From Nitratireductor aquibiodomus NL21 = JCM 21793 (GTDB lineage: Bacteria > Pseudomonadota > Alphaproteobacteria > Rhizobiales > Rhizobiaceae): 39,750 nt of DNA. The translations under genes were made by a program, and so were the position numbers. The stretch is from contig NZ_BAMP01000035.1 of the NCBI RefSeq assembly GCF_000615975.1, forward strand, positions 1 through 39,750, given 5' to 3'. The first letter of the stretch is position 1. Each line of letters begins with the position of its first letter. Below, piece by piece: positions 36,383-39,750 of this stretch. The notes under the pieces are model-generated. The model saw only the letters and a list, made by a program, of their open reading frames with translations. It had not been told where the DNA came from and ran no database searches.

Positions 36383-37482
36383 ATGTCCGACGTTCAGACC
36401 GAGACGCCCAGCGAAACCATCCCGACACAGATCCCTGTCACTGTACTGACTGGCTATCTGGGTTCAGGCAAGACGACACTCCTCAACCGCATCCTCACCG
36501 AGGATCACGGCAAGCGCTATGCGGTGATCGTCAACGAGTTCGGCGAGATCGGCATCGACAACGACTGATCGTCGAATCCGACGAGGAAATCTATGAGATG
36601 AACAATGGCTGCGTGTGCTGCACGGTGCGCGGCGATCTGGTGCGCGTGGTCGAGGGACTGACACGGCGCACCGGCCGGTTCGACGCCATCGTGGTGGAAA
36701 CCACGGGACTGGCGGATCCCGCGCCCGTGGCGCAGACCTTTTTCATGGACGACGATGTGCGCGCCAAAACCCGGCTCGACGCGGTGGTGGCGCTGGTCGA
36801 CGCCAAGCACCTGCCGCTGCGCCTGAAGGATTCCAACGAGGCGGAAGACCAGATCGCTTTCGCCGATGTCGTGATCGTCAACAAGACCGACCTCGTGACG
36901 CCTGAGGAACTGGCAACTGTCGAGGCGACGATCCGGGCGATCAACCCGATGGCCCGCATCCACCGCGCAGAGCGCGCCGGCGTTGCGCTGAACGATGTGC
37001 TCGACCGTGGCGCCTTCGACCTGAAGCGTGTGCTCGACAACGACCCGCACTTCCTCGAGCACGGCCACCCGGACCATGTGTGCGGCCCCGACTGCGAACA
37101 TGACCACCATCATCACGATCATGAGCATGGGCATGACCACGATCACGGACACCACCATCACCATGGCGCGGCGTCTCCCATCCACGATGCGGGCGTGAAG
37201 TCGCTCTCCCTGCGCGCCGGCGAAATGGATCCCAAGAAGTTCCTTCCCTGGCTGGAGAAGACCACGCAGATCGACGGACCGAACATTCTGCGCCTCAAGG
37301 GCATCATCGCGTTTGCCGACGATCCCGACCGTTTCGTGGTTCAGGGGGTTCACATGATCGTCGAGGGCGACCATCAGCGCCCATGGCGGGACGATGAAAA
37401 GCGCGAGACGCGCCTCGTCTTCATCGGCCGCGATCTGGACACCGAGCGCCTGCAACGCACCTTCGAAGCCTGCCTGGCCTGA
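36383..37482 (+). CDS. CobW/COG0523 family metallochaperone GTPase (frameshifted in this sequence)
   Basis: About 366 residues after repair. The P-loop GYLGSGKTT is at 24-32, the family metal-binding CxCC motif in NNGCVCCTV near 78-86, and the guanine motif NKTD near 157. A striking His/Asp-rich loop of about 35 residues (about 215-250, rich in HDH and HGH) follows, suited to binding zinc or a similar metal. The CobW C-terminal domain ends the protein. The frame breaks near 36565; one added base (GACTG to GACCTG) joins FGEIGIDND to [15 protein letters not shown]. Zinc homeostasis is the most likely role, by analogy with ZigA/YeiR-type proteins. I saw no clear Zur box upstream. Confidence 0.92.
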
Positions 37483-37485
37483 CGC

Positions 37486-38460
37486 ATGCCCACCATTGCT
37501 CCGCTCGACCTCGACAGCCATTGCATTGCCATAGCCTGGCTTGACGACAGTCCGCATTTCGCGCTCGCCGATGGCGTGGTGCATCGTCTCGACAATGGCC
37601 ACAAATGGGCAGAGGTTCACGACGGGCTTCTGGCCGCCTGCCCCGATGCAGACCATGCGCGTCTCATCACCGGCGGTGAGGATGGCCGCGTGACGGCGCT
37701 TTCGGCAGACGGCAAAGTGGAAATGCTGGCCGAGATCGGCCGCAAATGGGTGACCAGCATTGCCGCCGGCCCGCAGGGCGCGGTCGGCTTTGCTGTCGGG
37801 CGCAGCGCCTATGTGCTCTTTGCCGATGGCAAACAGCGCGAATTCCAGCACCCGCGCTCGGTGGAAGGCATCGCCTTCGCACCAAAGGGGATGCGGCTTG
37901 CGGTCGCCCGTTACAATGGCGCGACGCTGCATTTTCCCGCAACCGACGGCAAACCGACGGAACTGGAATGGGCCGGCGCGCACACGGGCATCACCTTCTC
38001 GCCGGATGGAAAATTCCTCGTTACCACCATGCAGGAAAATGCCCTGCATGGCTGGAAACTGGCCGATGGCAAGCATATGCGCATGGCCGGCTATCCGGGA
38101 AAGGTGAAGTGTTTTTCGTGGAGCGCGAAGGGCAAGTGGCTCGCCACTTCCGGCGCACCGGGCGCAATCGTCTGGCCATTTCAGGCCAAGGACGGCCCCA
38201 TGGGCAAAGCCCCGCTGGAGCTTGGAACACGCGGCGACACGATGGTGACGCAGGTCTGTTGTCACCCCACCGAAGAGATTGCCGCCATCGGCTATGGCGA
38301 TGGCATGATCCTGGCCGCGCGCTTTGCCGACCAGAAGGAGATTCTTCTGCGCAGATCGGGCAAGGGTGCGATCACCGCCATGGCATGGGACAATGAAGGC
38401 CGCCGCCTCGCCTTTGGTTCCGAGACCGGTGAAAGCGGCGTGGTGGATATCGCCGGTTGA
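37486..38460 (+). CDS. WD40-repeat protein
   Basis: A 324-residue cytoplasmic beta-propeller protein. Repeated blades are visible, for example ARLITGGEDGRVTALSADG, GITFSPDGKFLVTTMQENALHGW, CFSWSAKGKWLATSG and AITAMAWDNEGRRLAFGSETGESGVV. It has no signal peptide. It starts three bases after the CobW stop and so is probably cotranslated; this pairing recurs in Rhizobiales. A role as partner or scaffold of the metallochaperone is plausible but not shown. Confidence 0.88.
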   Translation: MPTIAPLDLDSHCIAIAWLDDSPHFALADGVVHRLDNGHKWAEVHDGLLAACPDADHARLITGGEDGRVTALSADGKVEMLAEIGRKWVTSIAAGPQGAVGFAVGRSAYVLFADGKQREFQHPRSVEGIAFAPKGMRLAVARYNGATLHFPATDGKPTELEWAGAHTGITFSPDGKFLVTTMQENALHGWKLADGKHMRMAGYPGKVKCFSWSAKGKWLATSGAPGAIVWPFQAKDGPMGKAPLELGTRGDTMVTQVCCHPTEEIAAIGYGDGMILAARFADQKEILLRRSGKGAITAMAWDNEGRRLAFGSETGESGVVDIAG

Positions 38461-38549
38461 ATTTCACGCCCCCGTGCCTCAGTCTTCGCTTGCAGCGCGC
38501 GCCGCGTCCTGTAGCTTCCTCACCTGACTGGAAGCATGGGGAGCGAGCG

Positions 38550-39200
38550 GTGGATAACAGGCGCACAGCGCAGGAGATGCCTGCCCGGCTTGAACTCACC
38601 CCCGCGACCTATCGCCATCTTCTGAAAACGGCGCACCGCCACGCATCGCACCAGATCGAAGCGGAAGACCTGCTGCATGAAACGCTGATCGCCGCACTGA
38701 CTGCCGGCAACCGCCCATGTGTGGAGAACCGCGCCTGGCTTCAGGGCGTCATGCGGAACGTGGCGGCGACGAAACGGCGCTCCGCCTACCGCCGATCACG
38801 GCGCGAGAACGCCACCCTGGTTATCGAGCCCGCGGACGACAGCGAAGTTCCAACGGAATTCCTCTCAAGCCTGCCACGAAGCCAGAGAATCGTCGCACTT
38901 CTCGCTCTCGGCGGCCATACGCGCAATGAAATCCGCCACCTTCTGCGCATTTCCGATGCGAGCCTGCGCCAGCGGATTGCCGGCCTGCGCTGGCGTTGGC
39001 GCGATGCCGCTCCCAATGCCGAAACCCTTCCCGGGAAGCTTCTGGCGGGCACGCTCGCCTTCGGCAGGATCCGGCAGAACCTTCTTCCGCTGACCGGGCG
39101 CAACACGGCATTCCTGGCAAGCCACGATCCGGACGGACACCTCTTTGCGGTAAGTTTTTTTCATCTCAAAGCTCACAAACTGGGTGCTTGCGGCAATTAA
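38550..39200 (+). CDS. ECF-like RNA polymerase sigma factor
   Basis: A 216-residue protein. Residues 30-80 resemble sigma region 2 (SHQIEAEDLLHETLIAALTAGN, then NRAWLQGVMRNVAATKRRSAYRRSRRE). Residues 108-150 resemble sigma region 4 (LPRSQRIVALLALGGHTRNEIRHLLRISDASLRQRIAGLRW). About 65 further residues follow that I do not recognise. The GTG at 38550 has GGGGAG six bases upstream and is preferred to the ORF start at 38457, which overlaps the WD40 stop. No anti-sigma gene is next to it. The match is real but distant, so it may be a sigma-like regulator. Confidence 0.72.
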   Translation: MDNRRTAQEMPARLELTPATYRHLLKTAHRHASHQIEAEDLLHETLIAALTAGNRPCVENRAWLQGVMRNVAATKRRSAYRRSRRENATLVIEPADDSEVPTEFLSSLPRSQRIVALLALGGHTRNEIRHLLRISDASLRQRIAGLRWRWRDAAPNAETLPGKLLAGTLAFGRIRQNLLPLTGRNTAFLASHDPDGHLFAVSFFHLKAHKLGACGN

Positions 39201-39236
39201 GAAGCAGAACCAACCTTGTAACATCAGGAGACAGAC

Positions 39237-39626
39237 ATGCTTTCCAACGTCCGCATCGGCAACATCTGCTACTACGTCAACGACATTGACCGCACCGAGA
39301 CGTTTTACCGCGATGTGATCGGGCTGAATGTCCAGAGGATGGAAGGAGACGAGGAGACGGGCGACTGGCTGCTGGCCAGCATCGAGAACAATATCGAACT
39401 CATCTTCTTCAAGATGGAGTCGCGTCCCGGGAACACGCCCATTGTGGTGTTCGACCTCTCCGAGGGCGGCATCGATACCGTCGTGGAGGGTCTTGCGGAG
39501 AAAGGCGCAACGATCGTGACGCCTGTCAGCCATGCTCCGGGCGGCTGGTCTGCCGAATTTGCCGACCCGGACGGCCATGTCCTGTCCGTCTACCAGTCGG
39601 AAGAGCGCCCGCGTAGAAGCGCATAG
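39237..39626 (+). CDS. VOC (glyoxalase/bleomycin-resistance) family protein
   Basis: A 129-residue single-module vicinal-oxygen-chelate protein. It shows the paired beta-alpha-beta-beta-beta pattern: IGNICYYVNDIDRTETFYRDVIGLNV at 7-32, IELIFFKMESRPGNTPIVVFDL, and FADPDGHVLSVYQSE at the end, where the Glu/His metal ligands are expected. The ATG at 39237 follows CAGGAGACAGAC. The specific reaction cannot be told from the sequence. It may be cotranscribed with the sigma-like gene, 36 bases upstream. Confidence 0.88.
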   Translation: MLSNVRIGNICYYVNDIDRTETFYRDVIGLNVQRMEGDEETGDWLLASIENNIELIFFKMESRPGNTPIVVFDLSEGGIDTVVEGLAEKGATIVTPVSHAPGGWSAEFADPDGHVLSVYQSEERPRRSA

Positions 39627-39750
39627 GGTCAGGACCCACCAATATGGCGGCAATGGTCGGCCTGATTTGTGCGGATACGCGAAGCACGGCCGCAGGAAGA
39701 CTTCACGTCTTTCAAGGACTTGCGACAAAGTAGCCCGTGCAAATCAGGCC
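39626..39750. repeat. Inverted repeats at the window end
   Basis: GGGTC-AG-GACCC (39626-39637) overlaps the last base of the VOC stop codon. GGCCTGATTTG (39659-39669) is repeated inverted as CAAATCAGGCC (39740-39750), with 70 bases between. No ORF lies in this stretch. It could be a small mobile repeat, the edge of an insertion sequence beyond the window, or a structured transcript end. Confidence 0.4.

Noticed and set aside
37080-37165. Tandem CAT/CAC-rich repeat resembling a repeat array
   Set aside because: It is the in-frame codon pattern of the His/Asp-rich loop of the CobW protein; there are no regular spacers, so it is not a CRISPR array.
36517-38265. Minus-strand open frame of 582 codons opposite cobW and the WD40 gene
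   Set aside because: Shadow of two recognisable plus-strand genes; His-rich codons give long antisense frames.

Overview
The window is high-GC, tightly packed chromosomal DNA from an alphaproteobacterium. Gene content and order (heterotetrameric sarcosine oxidase beta, three-gene pnt transhydrogenase next to an aa3-type oxidase subunit IV, DUF992 protein, TakP-like TRAP binding proteins, fused indolepyruvate ferredoxin oxidoreductase) point to the Hyphomicrobiales (Rhizobiales), probably a Phyllobacteriaceae-like lineage. That placement is inferred from protein families; there is no rRNA or tRNA here.

Layout. 1-570: start of soxB (minus, cut by the window edge). 811-1572: an SDR dehydrogenase. 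1580-2644: an unknown multi-pass membrane protein. 2897-4742: rpsU, a TPR lipoprotein and a DUF992 secreted protein, separated by intrinsic terminators. 4809-8262: transhydrogenase genes pntA, pntAB and pntB (minus), preceded by an aa3 oxidase subunit IV gene. 8471-15627: a minus-strand operon of acyl-CoA ligase, livG, livH, livM, a branched-chain-type binding protein and livF. 15905-19937: a Crp/Fnr regulator, a FeeM-like N-acyltransferase and a membrane GGDEF/EAL protein. 19987-23466: a 1159-residue 2-keto acid (indolepyruvate-type) ferredoxin oxidoreductase. 23914-31029: two TRAP transporters side by side, each with its binding-protein gene convergent to its permease genes. 31299-36319: PuuD-like amidotransferase, AprI/Inh-like inhibitor, 2-hydroxyacid dehydrogenase plus LacI regulator, MarR regulator and a divergent creatininase-family hydrolase. 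36383-39626: CobW-type metallochaperone GTPase, WD40 protein, ECF-like sigma factor and a VOC protein. The last 124 bases hold only inverted repeats.

How the genes fit together. The middle of the window reads as organic-acid uptake and processing: TRAP transporters of the 2-oxoacid (TakP) type, a 2-hydroxyacid dehydrogenase under a LacI regulator, and a 2-keto acid ferredoxin oxidoreductase whose promoter carries a LacI-type palindrome. The acyl-CoA ligase/ABC transporter operon sits beside a FeeM-like N-acyltransferase, a Crp-type regulator and a c-di-GMP enzyme. That neighbourhood could be an acyl-lipid signalling locus, but the link is speculative.

A striking property of the raw sequence is that at least ten otherwise ordinary genes or gene segments are broken by what looks like a single missing base, nearly always in a short G or C run. 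Adding one base restores the full family-typical protein each time, so I treat these as probable consensus errors and annotate each gene across its break. I found no CRISPR array, prophage, tRNA or complete insertion sequence.
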